Assembly: GCF_025060755.1 (NCBI RefSeq)
Contig: NZ_JANYUY010000027.1
Span: forward strand, 1 to 64,000
DNA: 64,000 bases
Origin: Paenibacillus doosanensis
Lineage (GTDB): Bacteria > Bacillota > Bacilli > Paenibacillales > NBRC-103111
Direction: 5' to 3'
Positions 42,750 to 51,849 of this stretch are shown here, one piece after another; positions within the stretch are counted from its first letter, which is position 1; the number at the start of each line of letters is the position of its first letter. The translations under genes and the position numbers were made by a program. The notes below the pieces were generated by a model. It saw only the letters and a program-made list of their open reading frames with translations, had not been told where the DNA came from and made no database searches.

Positions 42750-43435
42750 GAGTGTCCGCTCCCCCGCCTCTCGGCCATGTCAGCCTCGCTCTGGAGTCCG
42801 ACGAATCGCTGATCGTGCTGCATCCCAAGTCTATCCTCGCTTATCGGGGAATGCCGCATCAGCGGCAGGATCAGCTTATGAACTTATCGAGCGCCTATCA
42901 TAAAAAGAGATGGATTCGTTCTTTGCTGCAAGGCCCGTGCGATATGATTCTGGGGCTCCCGCCGGGCTGTTCGCTAACTACCGTCGATATTGCGGATCGG
43001 GAAGAGCTGCTGTTCGATCTGCGAAACATCATGTATTTCTCCGAATCGCTGGCAACCAAAAGCGTCGTTCAAAAAATGCGCACCGCCTGGATTACGAAGG
43101 ATCTCGTGCGCATTCGCTTCTCAGGCATCGGCAGCATCGGAATTTTGACCGCGGGCGATCTGGCCGTGCTTCAGCTGCATCCCGATAAGCCGATATTCGT
43201 AGACAAAAGCGCCTTGGTCGCTTATCCGCAAGCCGCCTCGATTGAGTTGTCCGTTTATGGCAATCCCTTGGCCAGCCAGCATATGAACGTGCAGTGGCGG
43301 CTGACCGGCAGCGGACCGGTTCTCATTCAGACGGGCCACAGGGATGCCGAGCTGATCGATCGTCTGCAGGACGATAATGTGGTGAAACGCATTTTGCGGG
43401 AAGTGATCCCCTTCGGCAGCGTCTTTATCAAGTAA
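42746..43435 (+). CDS. AIM24-family protein
   Basis: 229 residues, rich in beta strands, with AIM24/TIGR00266-like features: ESDESLIVLHPKSILAYRGM, GCSLTTVDIADREELLFDLRNIMYFSES, RIRFSGIGSIGILTAGDLAVLQLHP and VDKSALVAYPQAASIELSVYG. These double-psi-like beta proteins occur in bacteria and in mitochondria. The function is unknown. Cotranslated with the coiled-coil protein; a terminator follows. Confidence 0.75.
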   Translation: MRVSAPPPLGHVSLALESDESLIVLHPKSILAYRGMPHQRQDQLMNLSSAYHKKRWIRSLLQGPCDMILGLPPGCSLTTVDIADREELLFDLRNIMYFSESLATKSVVQKMRTAWITKDLVRIRFSGIGSIGILTAGDLAVLQLHPDKPIFVDKSALVAYPQAASIELSVYGNPLASQHMNVQWRLTGSGPVLIQTGHRDAELIDRLQDDNVVKRILREVIPFGSVFIK

Positions 43436-43462
43436 ACTCCGTCTAACGGACATATGACGATT

Positions 43463-43495
43463 AGCCGCGCAGAGCCAGTCTCTGCGCGGCTTTTT
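43463..43495 (+). terminator. terminator of coiled-coil/AIM24 operon
   Basis: AGCCGCGCAGAG (43463-43474) pairs with CTCTGCGCGGCT (43480-43491), followed by TTTTT. Confidence 0.9.
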
Positions 43496-43640
43496 CCGCA
43501 TCGCTCCCTTCCTTCCCTGAATACCCCCGTGCCAACTGGACACTATAAGGTACGGGTGAACTGGAACGATTTTACTCGAAATGACTGCTGGAATTTCGGA
43601 CATACGGAGCAGTACAAGACTCTGCGGGCGGGAAACGGAT

Positions 43641-44735
43641 ATGAATGCTAACAACGGCAAAATTACTTTCTTACAAGCAGCTATGATCCTGATGCTTATG
43701 AACGGGCTGACGAATCACGTCATCGTGAATCCGATGATTTTGGACGCTTCCGGCCGTGACGCCTGGATCAGCGTAATCGTCACTGCATTCCTGTTCTTTC
43801 CCTGGTGTTTGCTGGTCACCTATATCGCCAAAAAATCCGGGCAGCAGAAGCTCCAACCCTGGCTTGCCCGGCAAACCAACTCTTTTATTTCGTGGATATT
43901 GATTATTCCCATCGCCCTGCAGCTGTTTATAATCGGCGGACTGACCGCTGTACATACGACCATTTGGACCATTACCAACTATTTGCCCGCAACTCCCAAA
44001 ATCGTTCTGAACGCCTCGCTGGTGCTCGTCTGTATGTACCCTGCGACGATCGGCATCCGGGCGATTGCCATAGGCTCAGGAATACTGCTGCCTACCGTCG
44101 TGCTGCTCGGCATATTCGTCGCCGTCTCCAACTCCCCCGAGAAGGACTACAATCTGCTGAAGCCTATCCTGGAATTCGGCTGGAAGCCGGTTATGGACGG
44201 CATGCTGTTCGCTGGAGGGGGCTTTGCCGAGCTGATCGTCATTCTCGTTATGCAGCATCAGTTGAAGAGCGCAGTAAAGACATGGAAGTTTCTGATTCTC
44301 GCTTTCCTGATGGTATATATAATGCTCGGCCCCCTCGTTGGAGGCATTACCGAATTCGGTCCCGTCGAGGCCGCCAAGCAGATGATCTCTCCTTATGAGC
44401 AATGGCGTCTTGTGAAATTGGGCAATTATTTCGAGCATGTCGATTTCCTGTCCGTCTATCAATGGCTTTCGGGCGCTTGCGTACGAATCAGTCTCGCCCT
44501 CTTCCTGCTGGCCGATCTGATGCCGCTTAAAAAGCCCAAGACACGCAACCGCTTCATCATGGGAGTTTCTCTCTGCTACATTCTAATGTCGCTCGTCCCG
44601 TTGAATCAAAACGATTTTTACATGTGGATGTATCATTTCTATTTCCCCGGCTCCCTGTCCGTCATACTCGTTATCACCATTATATGGGCGGTCATAGCAT
44701 TGCTCAGCAAAGGAGTAAAGGAGAATCGCACATGA
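43641..44735 (+). CDS. spore germinant receptor subunit B (GerAB-like permease)
   Basis: 364 residues from ATG at 43641; in-frame codons upstream (from 43581) lack family similarity. Ten hydrophobic helices; the opening GKITFLQAAMILMLMNGLTNHVIVNP and GRDAWISVIVTAFLFFPWCLLV match the APC-type GerAB family. It sits in the spore inner membrane and binds or channels the germinant. The order B-A-C is seen in several Bacillales. Stop overlaps gerA by 4 bp. Confidence 0.9.
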   Translation: MNANNGKITFLQAAMILMLMNGLTNHVIVNPMILDASGRDAWISVIVTAFLFFPWCLLVTYIAKKSGQQKLQPWLARQTNSFISWILIIPIALQLFIIGGLTAVHTTIWTITNYLPATPKIVLNASLVLVCMYPATIGIRAIAIGSGILLPTVVLLGIFVAVSNSPEKDYNLLKPILEFGWKPVMDGMLFAGGGFAELIVILVMQHQLKSAVKTWKFLILAFLMVYIMLGPLVGGITEFGPVEAAKQMISPYEQWRLVKLGNYFEHVDFLSVYQWLSGACVRISLALFLLADLMPLKKPKTRNRFIMGVSLCYILMSLVPLNQNDFYMWMYHFYFPGSLSVILVITIIWAVIALLSKGVKENRT

Positions 44736-46216
44736 GGATGCCGCAAAATTCAGAAGCTTCTTCCGCATGGACGGAGCAAGCCTTGCGCGATCTATTCGCC
44801 GATTCGGCCGATGTCCAGGTCCAGATCCATCAGGTGGACCCAAGTGAAGGCTCGCGTATGATGATGATCTATGCCGAGGGACTGTGCGATGCGGTCCAGA
44901 TCGGCAAAACCGTGCTCCCGGAGCTGCTTTCCTACTATCGCTCCTCCAGCTTCAACTCCATGCACAGCGGGGACTTTTACGGCTCTTTGCCCTTAATCGC
45001 GCTCGATCGCAATATGAACGAAGAACAATTGACGGACGCGGTTTTCCAGGGAGACCTTCTGCTTTTTTTCCAGCATACCCGGTCCTTATACAAGCTCAAC
45101 ATCTGCAACCCGCCGGGACGAACGCCGGAGGAATCGACGACGGAAATATCGATCAAGGGGCCGAAGGACGGCTTCGTCGAGGATATTACGACCAATGTCG
45201 CGCTCATTCGCAAGCGGATCCGCAGCAATTGTCTTCATTACGAGACGAGGATCATGGGCCGAAGGACGCGAACCAAAGTCGGGTTGCTATACATCTACGA
45301 TATTATCTCGCCGCAAGTGCTGGGCGAGGTGCGCAAACGGCTGGATAAGATCGATGTCGACGGTATATACAGCATCGGTCAGTTGGAGGACAAGCTGGCC
45401 GATGTGAAATATTCGCTGCTGCCTCTGCTTGATTTCACCGGGAGGCCGGATTACGTCGTAAGCGCCCTGCTGGCGGGAAGATTCGTTATCGTCGTCGACG
45501 GCAACCCGTTCGTTCTTATCGGCCCGGCTTCCTTCTCTCTCATCATGAAATCGCCGGAGGACATTCATTTCAGCTTCCAGTATATTTCCTTCGCGCGGCT
45601 CATCCGGCTGTTCTGCTTCTGGCTGTCGATTTTTTTGCCCGGATTTTGGGTGGCTATAGCCGCCTTTCATCAAGATCAGGTTCCGTTCCGACTGATGGCC
45701 ACCATTTCCGTAACGCGTCTGGGGCTGCCATTCTCCGCACAAATGGAAATGATCGTCCTTCTGCTGCTGCTCGAAATATTCCGCGAAGCGGGCGTACGGC
45801 TCCCCAGCTCCATCGGCCAAATCCTTACCGTCGTCGGCGGGTTGGTTATCGGGGACGCCGCTATCAGAGCGGGCTTGGTCTCGCCTTCGGTCGTTGTTGT
45901 CGGCGCGATTACGGCCGTATCCGGATCGACCTTGGTCAATCAGACGCTGAGCACGATGGTGGGAATTATCCGTATCGGATCGTTTATCATCGCTTCGGTG
46001 CTGGGCATGTTCGGATTGATCCTCAGCATCATCCTGTTGATGTTTTACTTGTCCAAGCTGCAGTCGTTCGGCGTTCCCTATCTCGCGCCGATATCGCCGC
46101 TGCATGTCAAGGATTTGTTCAAAGCCTTTATGAGGGTACCGTGGAATCATATGCGCACCAGGCCGCAAACCTTGGACACGCAGGACTCCGATCATCAAGG
46201 AGAGGAACATAAGTGA
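44732..46216 (+). CDS. spore germinant receptor subunit A (GerAA-like)
   Basis: 494 residues from ATG at 44732 (AAAGGAG upstream). Soluble N-terminal half (ADVQVQIHQV, KTVLPELLSYY, SIKGPKDGFVEDITTNVALIRKRIR) and about five helices in the C-terminal half (RFVIVVDGNPFVLIGPASF, LPFSAQMEMIVLLLLLEIFREAGVRLP, GLVSPSVVVVGAITAV). These are all strong GerA signatures. It forms the membrane channel of the receptor with B and C. Cotranslated: ATGA overlap upstream, GTGA overlap downstream. Confidence 0.95.
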   Translation: MRMPQNSEASSAWTEQALRDLFADSADVQVQIHQVDPSEGSRMMMIYAEGLCDAVQIGKTVLPELLSYYRSSSFNSMHSGDFYGSLPLIALDRNMNEEQLTDAVFQGDLLLFFQHTRSLYKLNICNPPGRTPEESTTEISIKGPKDGFVEDITTNVALIRKRIRSNCLHYETRIMGRRTRTKVGLLYIYDIISPQVLGEVRKRLDKIDVDGIYSIGQLEDKLADVKYSLLPLLDFTGRPDYVVSALLAGRFVIVVDGNPFVLIGPASFSLIMKSPEDIHFSFQYISFARLIRLFCFWLSIFLPGFWVAIAAFHQDQVPFRLMATISVTRLGLPFSAQMEMIVLLLLLEIFREAGVRLPSSIGQILTVVGGLVIGDAAIRAGLVSPSVVVVGAITAVSGSTLVNQTLSTMVGIIRIGSFIIASVLGMFGLILSIILLMFYLSKLQSFGVPYLAPISPLHVKDLFKAFMRVPWNHMRTRPQTLDTQDSDHQGEEHK

Positions 46217-47364
46217 GCAAACTGAAACTGCTGCTTGGATGTCTGCTGTGCGTACTCTCTCTGACAGGATGCTGGAATTCCAAGGATATTCAAAATATGG
46301 CCTATGTGACGGCGCTCGGGCTGGACTATCAAGATGGCAAGTATATCACCTACGTGCAAGTGCTGAACTTTTCCAACGTCGCCAAAACGGAAAATTCCCA
46401 GATCGGCAACGTGATACCGGTGTGGATCGGCCGGGGAGAAGGCAAGACCGTGACGGAATCGTTCAACGCCATTTACGCCACCTCGCAAATCCGGGTTTTC
46501 TGGGGTCATGTCAAGGCGATCGTGTGCACCGAAAACATCCTTCACCGCGGAGATCGGATGAAAGAAGCCTATGACATGCTCAACCGGTACCGCGAAATCA
46601 GATATAACATTTTGCTTTACGGAACGAAGGAGCCGCTGCAGGACATTTTTGCCCAGAAATCGATCTTGAACCTTTCCCCGCTGGATACGATCATGTATAC
46701 GCCGGCTCAAATTTTTTCTCAGCGCTCCTATATTTTGCCTGTGTACGGCTTCAAGCTTATCGCCCAATACAACGAAGCCGGCAATCCGGCGATGCTTCCC
46801 TCCCTGACTATCGATAAAGAAGGCTGGAGAGAAGACTATAAGGTCAAGTCGATGCTGAAAATTAACGGGGCTTATTTTTTTCGGAAACAGCAGATGATAG
46901 GCTGGTTATCGGAGAGCGATCTCCAAGGATACCGGTGGCTGCAACGAAAGCTGGAACGCTCCCCTATAATGATTCCGAACGAGCGCAATCCCAGCGCGGC
47001 CGTCGTTCTTCTCCATCCTACCGCCAAAATTAAACCGGTGTTCGAAAACGGCAAGCCGTATTACAACATCCGATTGAAAATCGAAGCCTATTTGGACGAG
47101 CTCGCCAAGGAAATACCGGAGAAGGAAATCGAGAAGCAAGCGTCCAAGGTCGTCGAACAGCAAATCCGATACACCTATAAAAAGGGACTGCAAATCCGGT
47201 CCGACGTGCTAAAGCTTGATCAATCGCTGTACCGCGAGTATCCCGATAAATGGCATGAGCTGCACCAGAGCCGGGAATTTATCCTGGAGGAGGACTCCTT
47301 GAAGCAAATTCACGTCCAGGTAGAGCTGCTTCATACGGGCAAATACAAGGGAAGGCAAAATTAA
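46213..47364 (+). CDS. Ger(x)C germinant receptor lipoprotein
   Basis: 383 residues, starting GTG inside the gerA stop (GTGA). Signal peptide and lipobox LTGCW (Cys about residue 18), followed by NSKDIQNMAYVTALGLDY, the hallmark of Ger(x)C. Conserved FWGHVKAIVCTENIL and the late KKGLQIRSDVLKLDQSLYREYPDKW region are present. A lipid-anchored subunit needed for receptor assembly in the spore inner membrane. No sporulation-type promoter could be placed with confidence upstream of the operon. Confidence 0.94.
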   Translation: MSKLKLLLGCLLCVLSLTGCWNSKDIQNMAYVTALGLDYQDGKYITYVQVLNFSNVAKTENSQIGNVIPVWIGRGEGKTVTESFNAIYATSQIRVFWGHVKAIVCTENILHRGDRMKEAYDMLNRYREIRYNILLYGTKEPLQDIFAQKSILNLSPLDTIMYTPAQIFSQRSYILPVYGFKLIAQYNEAGNPAMLPSLTIDKEGWREDYKVKSMLKINGAYFFRKQQMIGWLSESDLQGYRWLQRKLERSPIMIPNERNPSAAVVLLHPTAKIKPVFENGKPYYNIRLKIEAYLDELAKEIPEKEIEKQASKVVEQQIRYTYKKGLQIRSDVLKLDQSLYREYPDKWHELHQSREFILEEDSLKQIHVQVELLHTGKYKGRQN

Positions 47365-47374
47365 CAATGACAAA

Positions 47375-47424
47375 AAACCGCATGAGCCGCGGCGGTTGTG
47401 CATGGAACATGCGCCGCGGCTCAT
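47375..47424 (-). terminator. terminator of DNA ligase gene
   Basis: Minus strand: ATGAGCCGCGGCG (47424-47412) pairs with CGCCGCGGCTCAT (47394-47382), then GCGG and TTTTTTG. It overlaps the ligase stop. Confidence 0.75.
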
Positions 47425-48332
47425 CGCGGCTGCCACACGCATTCCGAAGCCGGCTTATTCCACAGAAATTGCTGGAATACGGTTCCGATCAACTGATGGG
47501 CGTCCGTTCTCTCCGCATATTGAATCCGGCAGCAGATACAAGGCTCTATCCACTGGGTCAAGGCGTCGCGGTGCGTATGGAGCGAGGCCGCCAGCTCCAA
47601 AAACTTCTGCCTGTCCTCCGCGTCGATCCCCTGTTCCACAAGGCCGACCGGCTTATTGGACACCGTGCGGAAATTCAGCCCGGCGACAAGCGTGAACGGG
47701 CTCGTTCTGTATCCCAGGATCATGACGTCGATCGTTCGGACATGGTTGATCTGAAGCCAGTCCTCGCTCTTCGTCCCGAGACGATACCGCGAACTCATCC
47801 GTTTGGCGACAATACCCGCCATCCCCTGGCGTTCCGTCAGCTCGAATAAGGCTTTTCCTCTGACAGGTACTGACAATGTCGGCATCAGCAAGCCACTAGA
47901 CTTAATGATATCGCCGAGACGCCGTTTGCGCTCCGTTAACGGTTCGTTCAAATGCTCGCGGGCAGACATAAGCAGATCGAATGCTACGAATGTTACCGGG
48001 TGAGTAAGAACTGCCGTACGGATTTTGGCGGCTTGACTGATCCGCAGCCTGTAGGTGAAATCGTCGAAGACCGCCCGTTCTCCTCTCATCACGATGCCTT
48101 CGCAGTCCACAATCGCCGTATCCGATTGGATGGATGCGCACGCTTCCTGCAGCTCGGGAAATTTCGCGGTGACATTCATTCCTCTGCGGGTAAAAGCTTC
48201 GATACGCTTCCCCTGCTTATGCAGCAGTATTCGCTGCCCGTCCCATTTGGGCTCGAAAATCGTATTCTCGTCATCGAACGGCTCCGGCGCTCTTCCGGCG
48301 ATCATAGGCTTGAGCGGCGCGAATAACAGCAC
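47421..48332 (-). CDS. stand-alone ATP-dependent DNA ligase
   Basis: 303 residues from GTG at 48332 (GGGAGG 8 bp upstream; a more distal GTG would overlap the site). Adenylated Lys29 in FEPKWDGQR, motif Ia-III DCEGIVM and VTFVAFDLLM, motif IV GIVAKRM, motif V LQINHVRTIDVMILGY, then an OB domain. This is the ligase domain of LigD-type enzymes without the polymerase or nuclease domains. No Ku gene lies within the window. Its role would be a repair or spore-linked end joining, by inference. Confidence 0.88.
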   Translation of the reverse strand: MLLFAPLKPMIAGRAPEPFDDENTIFEPKWDGQRILLHKQGKRIEAFTRRGMNVTAKFPELQEACASIQSDTAIVDCEGIVMRGERAVFDDFTYRLRISQAAKIRTAVLTHPVTFVAFDLLMSAREHLNEPLTERKRRLGDIIKSSGLLMPTLSVPVRGKALFELTERQGMAGIVAKRMSSRYRLGTKSEDWLQINHVRTIDVMILGYRTSPFTLVAGLNFRTVSNKPVGLVEQGIDAEDRQKFLELAASLHTHRDALTQWIEPCICCRIQYAERTDAHQLIGTVFQQFLWNKPASECVWQPR

Positions 48333-48341
48333 AGTTATCAC

Positions 48342-48707
48342 CTCCCCCTTTCATCTTTCCAAAAAGTTCATGATCTTAACCCCGCGCTTTGAAAACGGCG
48401 GTTGGCAACGATTGAAGCGCTGCCACGCCCATCCGCTTCCCTCACCGGTTTCGGCATGCGGAAACCGGGGACAAATCCCCCAAAAGCCATCCATGCCGCT
48501 ACGCGGCACCACAGACAATGGAAATGGGGTACCAAGAATAATTTCCAGGGTAGTGACGTGATGCTCTGAAGCTTATTCCGTCCGCATCCAGCCTAAGCTG
48601 GATCGGCGTCTAACCCTTCCGCTGGGATCGTTCTATGGGTAGACATTACTTTAGGGGGGAGCCCACGGATATCCACAGGAAATGGCTGCGCATCATTTCC
48701 TAAACAA
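48342..48707. other. gene-free stretch holding a structured repeat
   Basis: No ORF recognised. The central part is the repeat at 48471-48575. The right part contains TAAGCTGGAT/ATCCAGCCTA-type local dyads, but no protein-like frame. The ligase promoter should lie near 48350-48420. Confidence 0.5.
48471..48575 (+). repeat. dispersed repeat, long copy with several hairpins
   Basis: Blocks shared with 23791-23829: ACAAATCCCC-CAAAAGC at 48471-48487 and GACGTGATGCT plus CTGAAGCTTA (21 identical bases) at 48555-48575. Inside and just before it lie perfect small hairpins: CCGGTTTC/GAAACCGG (48445-48468), TGCCGC/GCGGCA and TGGAAAT/ATTTCCA. The organisation looks like a structured RNA or mobile-element remnant. 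Confidence 0.6.
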
Positions 48708-48743
48708 CAAAAAAAGCCTCAAGCGGCAAACGCTTCAGACTTG
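48708..48743 (-). terminator. terminator of TrxB-like gene
   Basis: Minus strand: AAGTCTGAAGCG (48742-48731) pairs imperfectly with CGCTTGAGGCTT (48724-48713), then TTTTTTG. Confidence 0.7.
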
Positions 48744-48761
48744 TAAAATCCAGTACTTTAA

Positions 48762-49667
48762 TTAATAGGTATATTCCTCGAACGACAGGTCCCCGTTCAC
48801 ACCGATCGCAGCCCGGCTGCCTTCCGCCGCGGCAATGACCAGCTGCGACGGCGCGACGACAGAAGTATCTCCGGCGGCGTACACGCCTTTTACGTTGGTG
48901 CGGCCGAAGGCGTCGGTGACGAAGCCGCCCAGCTCGCTCGTAGCGCAGCCGAGTCTGGCGCCGAAAGGAGCGGCTTGAATCCAATGGGGCGTGACGAAGC
49001 CGCCCGCTCTTGCCACGGCGCTGCCGTCCTGGAACCGCACCTTCTCCAGTTGGCCGTCCGTCCCTTCAAAGGCGGCGATCGGCTGCTCGATCACCAGCAG
49101 CCCTTTCCGTTCCAAAGCCTGCTTCTGATCGAAAGAAAGCACGGCGCGGCCGTTCGTACACAAGAGAAGATTGCGGCTCCAATTATAAATCAGCATGGCG
49201 CTGTGAAACAGATTGGCGCCCTCGGATACGACGACAAGCGGCCTATCCCGAAGCTCCCAGCCGTCGCAATAAGGACAATTAAACAGACTGCGGCCATAGA
49301 ACTGGGGAAAGCCGGCAATAGGCGGAAATTCCTCTCTAAGCCCTGTAGCCAATATCAGCTTGCGGGCGGCTGCGCGCTCTCCGGACTGCGCCGTAATTTC
49401 AAACCCGCCGCCATGATGCCGAATGTCCGTTACAGTCGCCTGCTTCATGCGCACGGACGGATATTTCATAATTTCCTCGTGAGCGATTCGGCGAAATTGC
49501 TCCGGCTTGACGCCGTCCCGGGTCAGAAATCCGTGCGATTCATGAGTCACCGCGTTGCGCGGCTTGTTATTATCGAACAGCAAGACGTTTCGACGCGCCC
49601 TTCCCAACACAAGAGCGGCATTCAAGCCGGCGGGGCCTCCGCCGACAATAACGCAATCGAGCAGCAT
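48762..49667 (-). CDS. thioredoxin-reductase-like FAD/NAD(P) oxidoreductase
   Basis: 301 residues. FAD-binding GGGPAGLNAA near residue 9, redox pair in CPYCDG (about 133-138), and the C-terminal FAD motif GVYAAGDTS. The NAD(P)-binding Gly motif in the middle (VVVSEGANLFHSA) is degenerate, as in many TrxB paralogues of Bacillales that do not act on thioredoxin. Electron acceptor unknown. GGGGAG precedes ATG. Possibly cotranscribed after the MATE gene (27-bp gap). Confidence 0.85.
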   Translation of the reverse strand: MLLDCVIVGGGPAGLNAALVLGRARRNVLLFDNNKPRNAVTHESHGFLTRDGVKPEQFRRIAHEEIMKYPSVRMKQATVTDIRHHGGGFEITAQSGERAAARKLILATGLREEFPPIAGFPQFYGRSLFNCPYCDGWELRDRPLVVVSEGANLFHSAMLIYNWSRNLLLCTNGRAVLSFDQKQALERKGLLVIEQPIAAFEGTDGQLEKVRFQDGSAVARAGGFVTPHWIQAAPFGARLGCATSELGGFVTDAFGRTNVKGVYAAGDTSVVAPSQLVIAAAEGSRAAIGVNGDLSFEEYTY

Positions 49668-49694
49668 ACAGCGTTTCTCCCCTTTGCCCCCCGT

Positions 49695-51092
49695 CTATTC
49701 GATCAATCTTGAAATCCGCTTCTTCTTCCATACAGTCAAATAGTATGCGTACTGGAGGATAAGACTGACGATAAATGCCGCGGGATAACCGATCCATATC
49801 CCCTGTATGCCAAGTCCCGTGTAACGGGATAAATAAAAGGCGACCGGCACCTCGACCAGCCAGATCGATACGATGCTGATCAGCGTCGGCCACAGCACCG
49901 TGCCGCTGGCTCGCATCGTCGCGGTAATAATTTGGGCATGGCCAAAAACGAGGTAACTCCATAACGTGATCATCAGCAAATGATGCGCTATTTCCATTGT
50001 ATGCTCGCTGGTCAAAAACCAGGACAAAATGGTTTGCGAAAATACGTAAACGAGGAAAATAACCGCGCCGCCGATGAGATAATTCAGCAGAATGCCGACC
50101 TTAATTACCTGCTTCAACCGATCCGTCCGGTTCGCTCCTATAGCCTGCGCGGCGAATATGGATACCGTAATTCCGAGGCTGATCGCCGGCATCTGCACGT
50201 AGCTGGCAACCTGATTGACGGCTCCGTATGCTGCGGTCGCATCCGACCCGTATCCGTTAACCAGCGATATAACGGCGATCTCGGATAAGGAAACCAACAC
50301 CATATTGACGCTGGAAGGAATCCCTAGACGCAATAATAGCTTCAGCAGAGCGCCGTCCATACGGAGATACTTGCGGACCGAGGCGTCGAACTGCAGCGGA
50401 TGCCCGGTTTTGCTTAAATAGACGAGCATGACGACGAAAGTGAGCAGCGTGGATACCACGGTCGCATAGGCGGAGCCGTAGATGCCGAGTTTGGGCAGTC
50501 CCAGCCAGCCGAAGATCAGGATAGGCAGCAGCGCCAAATTGAGAACCGTACTGACGATCAAAAAATAAAACGGCGATTTGGAATCCCCTGTTCCGCGCAT
50601 GAAGGTCGTGTACACGAAGTATAAGAACATCACCGGTAAGGACAAGAGCAATATCCGTGCATAATGTACGCTAACCGCGATAATATTGTCAGGCGTCCCG
50701 ACGAGACGCAGCACATCCCAGGTAAATACGCCGCCGAGGATAGCCAGCACGACGCCGACGATAAAAGTGAAGGTCAGCGTCGTCCCGACGATCGCTTTCA
50801 TCCGCTCCATGTTCCCGGCTCCATACGCTTGGCCGATCAAAATCGAGCTGCCGGACCCTATGCCGATGCAGAAGGAAATAAGCAGAAAAAATAACGGAAA
50901 AAACGCCGAAATTGCTGCAAGCGCGTCCACGCCCAGCCAGCGGCCGACAATAATGCTGCCGGCCAACTGCCCGATGGACTGCATCACATTGCTGAGCATC
51001 AAAGGGATTAAAAATATCGATATGGAACGCCATAAGGACGGTGCGGGTTTCCCCGCGTCCTGCGGCTGCTTCATCGCTTGATCCGAGTTCAC
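49695..51092 (-). CDS. MATE-family multidrug exporter
   Basis: 465 residues from GTG at 51092, chosen because AAGGAG lies 9 bp upstream; a TTG two codons earlier is too close. About twelve helices in two bundles. Landmarks: PLMLSNVMQSIGQLAGSIIVGRWLG (MATE opening), IGSGSSILIGQAYGAG, ATAAYGAVNQVASYVQMPAISLG and AQAIGANRTDRL. It exports drugs or metabolites using a Na+ or H+ gradient. Two-gene unit with the TrxB-like protein. Confidence 0.93.
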   Translation of the reverse strand: MNSDQAMKQPQDAGKPAPSLWRSISIFLIPLMLSNVMQSIGQLAGSIIVGRWLGVDALAAISAFFPLFFLLISFCIGIGSGSSILIGQAYGAGNMERMKAIVGTTLTFTFIVGVVLAILGGVFTWDVLRLVGTPDNIIAVSVHYARILLLSLPVMFLYFVYTTFMRGTGDSKSPFYFLIVSTVLNLALLPILIFGWLGLPKLGIYGSAYATVVSTLLTFVVMLVYLSKTGHPLQFDASVRKYLRMDGALLKLLLRLGIPSSVNMVLVSLSEIAVISLVNGYGSDATAAYGAVNQVASYVQMPAISLGITVSIFAAQAIGANRTDRLKQVIKVGILLNYLIGGAVIFLVYVFSQTILSWFLTSEHTMEIAHHLLMITLWSYLVFGHAQIITATMRASGTVLWPTLISIVSIWLVEVPVAFYLSRYTGLGIQGIWIGYPAAFIVSLILQYAYYLTVWKKKRISRLIE

Positions 51093-51126
51093 TTTCAAAA
51101 GCTCCTTTTCTGTTTGCCGTTTTTCA

Positions 51127-51510
51127 TTATTTTACCGGCCTTTTATTGTAGCCCCGTTCCCCGTAAGGCTGAAGCTCTTCAAACCACAGCTGTTCCATAC
51201 AGGCGAGTTCTTCTTTATATTTCTCCAATGCGTCCGGACTTTGCACAAATTCCTCGCGCGGTTTGATTTGCTCCACAATCTCGAAGGAAAACTGCTCCGC
51301 TCCGTAACGCTTCCAGTCTTCCTGAAGCGCTTTGTTAACGTGGGTGTTCATATTCAGTTGAAACTGCAGCCGGTTGTTCATGCCGTTTAAATCCATGCTG
51401 CTGCCGAGCCATATTTTGCCGTTTGCCTTATTTTTTAATTGGTAGACGCCCATTTGACGATGTGTCTGGACATATTGATTGGCCAGCTCTTTCTTTTTCT
51501 TTTGATCCAT
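51127..51510 (-). CDS. GIY-YIG nuclease-domain protein
   Basis: 127 residues. The GIY-YIG core appears as GVYQLKNKANGKIWLGSSMDLNGMNNR (about 21-47; GVY and WLG replace GIY and YIG), followed by the catalytic Arg and the late Glu in EFVQ. This type of short Bacillales protein is often described as a GIY-YIG nuclease family member of unknown target. It sits 35 bp after the MATE gene start, transcribed upstream of it, so it may be part of the same transcript. Promoter at 51621-51649. Confidence 0.8.
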   Translation of the reverse strand: MDQKKKKELANQYVQTHRQMGVYQLKNKANGKIWLGSSMDLNGMNNRLQFQLNMNTHVNKALQEDWKRYGAEQFSFEIVEQIKPREEFVQSPDALEKYKEELACMEQLWFEELQPYGERGYNKRPVK

Positions 51511-51849
51511 TGCGGTCCCCTCCCGGTTCCTGGCATTATTACAGCTCGCGTGTACTCATGGTCATGCAGCCGCGCAATTCATCACAACCATTTTCGACAT
51601 ACGTCTATAATTACCTAGACATTATATATTTTTGTTTATAATTTTACAACATTTTTCTCATTTATGCATTTTTCCTCCGCCGGTCCCGCCGGGGATTTGC
51701 CGCAGGCATCCATCCGGCAGCGCTCCCCGCCCAATATCGGAGCAAGCTTATTTTCGGGCTCTTCGCCGGATGCCCGGGATCGCCTTTGGCGTTTCGATTT
51801 CACTGTGGTAAAATCAACCTATACATACAATTCGCAGGAGGGATTTGGG
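51511..51849. other. 339-bp divergent intergenic stretch
   Basis: No gene seen. AT-rich centre carries the minus-strand promoter listed next. A plus-strand frame beginning at 51664 continues into the phasin-like gene but has no ribosome site and is not protein-like. Confidence 0.5.
51621..51649 (-). promoter_or_regulatory. sigma-A-type promoter of the GIY-YIG gene
   Basis: Minus strand TTGTAA (51649-51644), 17-bp spacer, TATAAT (51626-51621). Leader about 105 nt. Confidence 0.7.
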
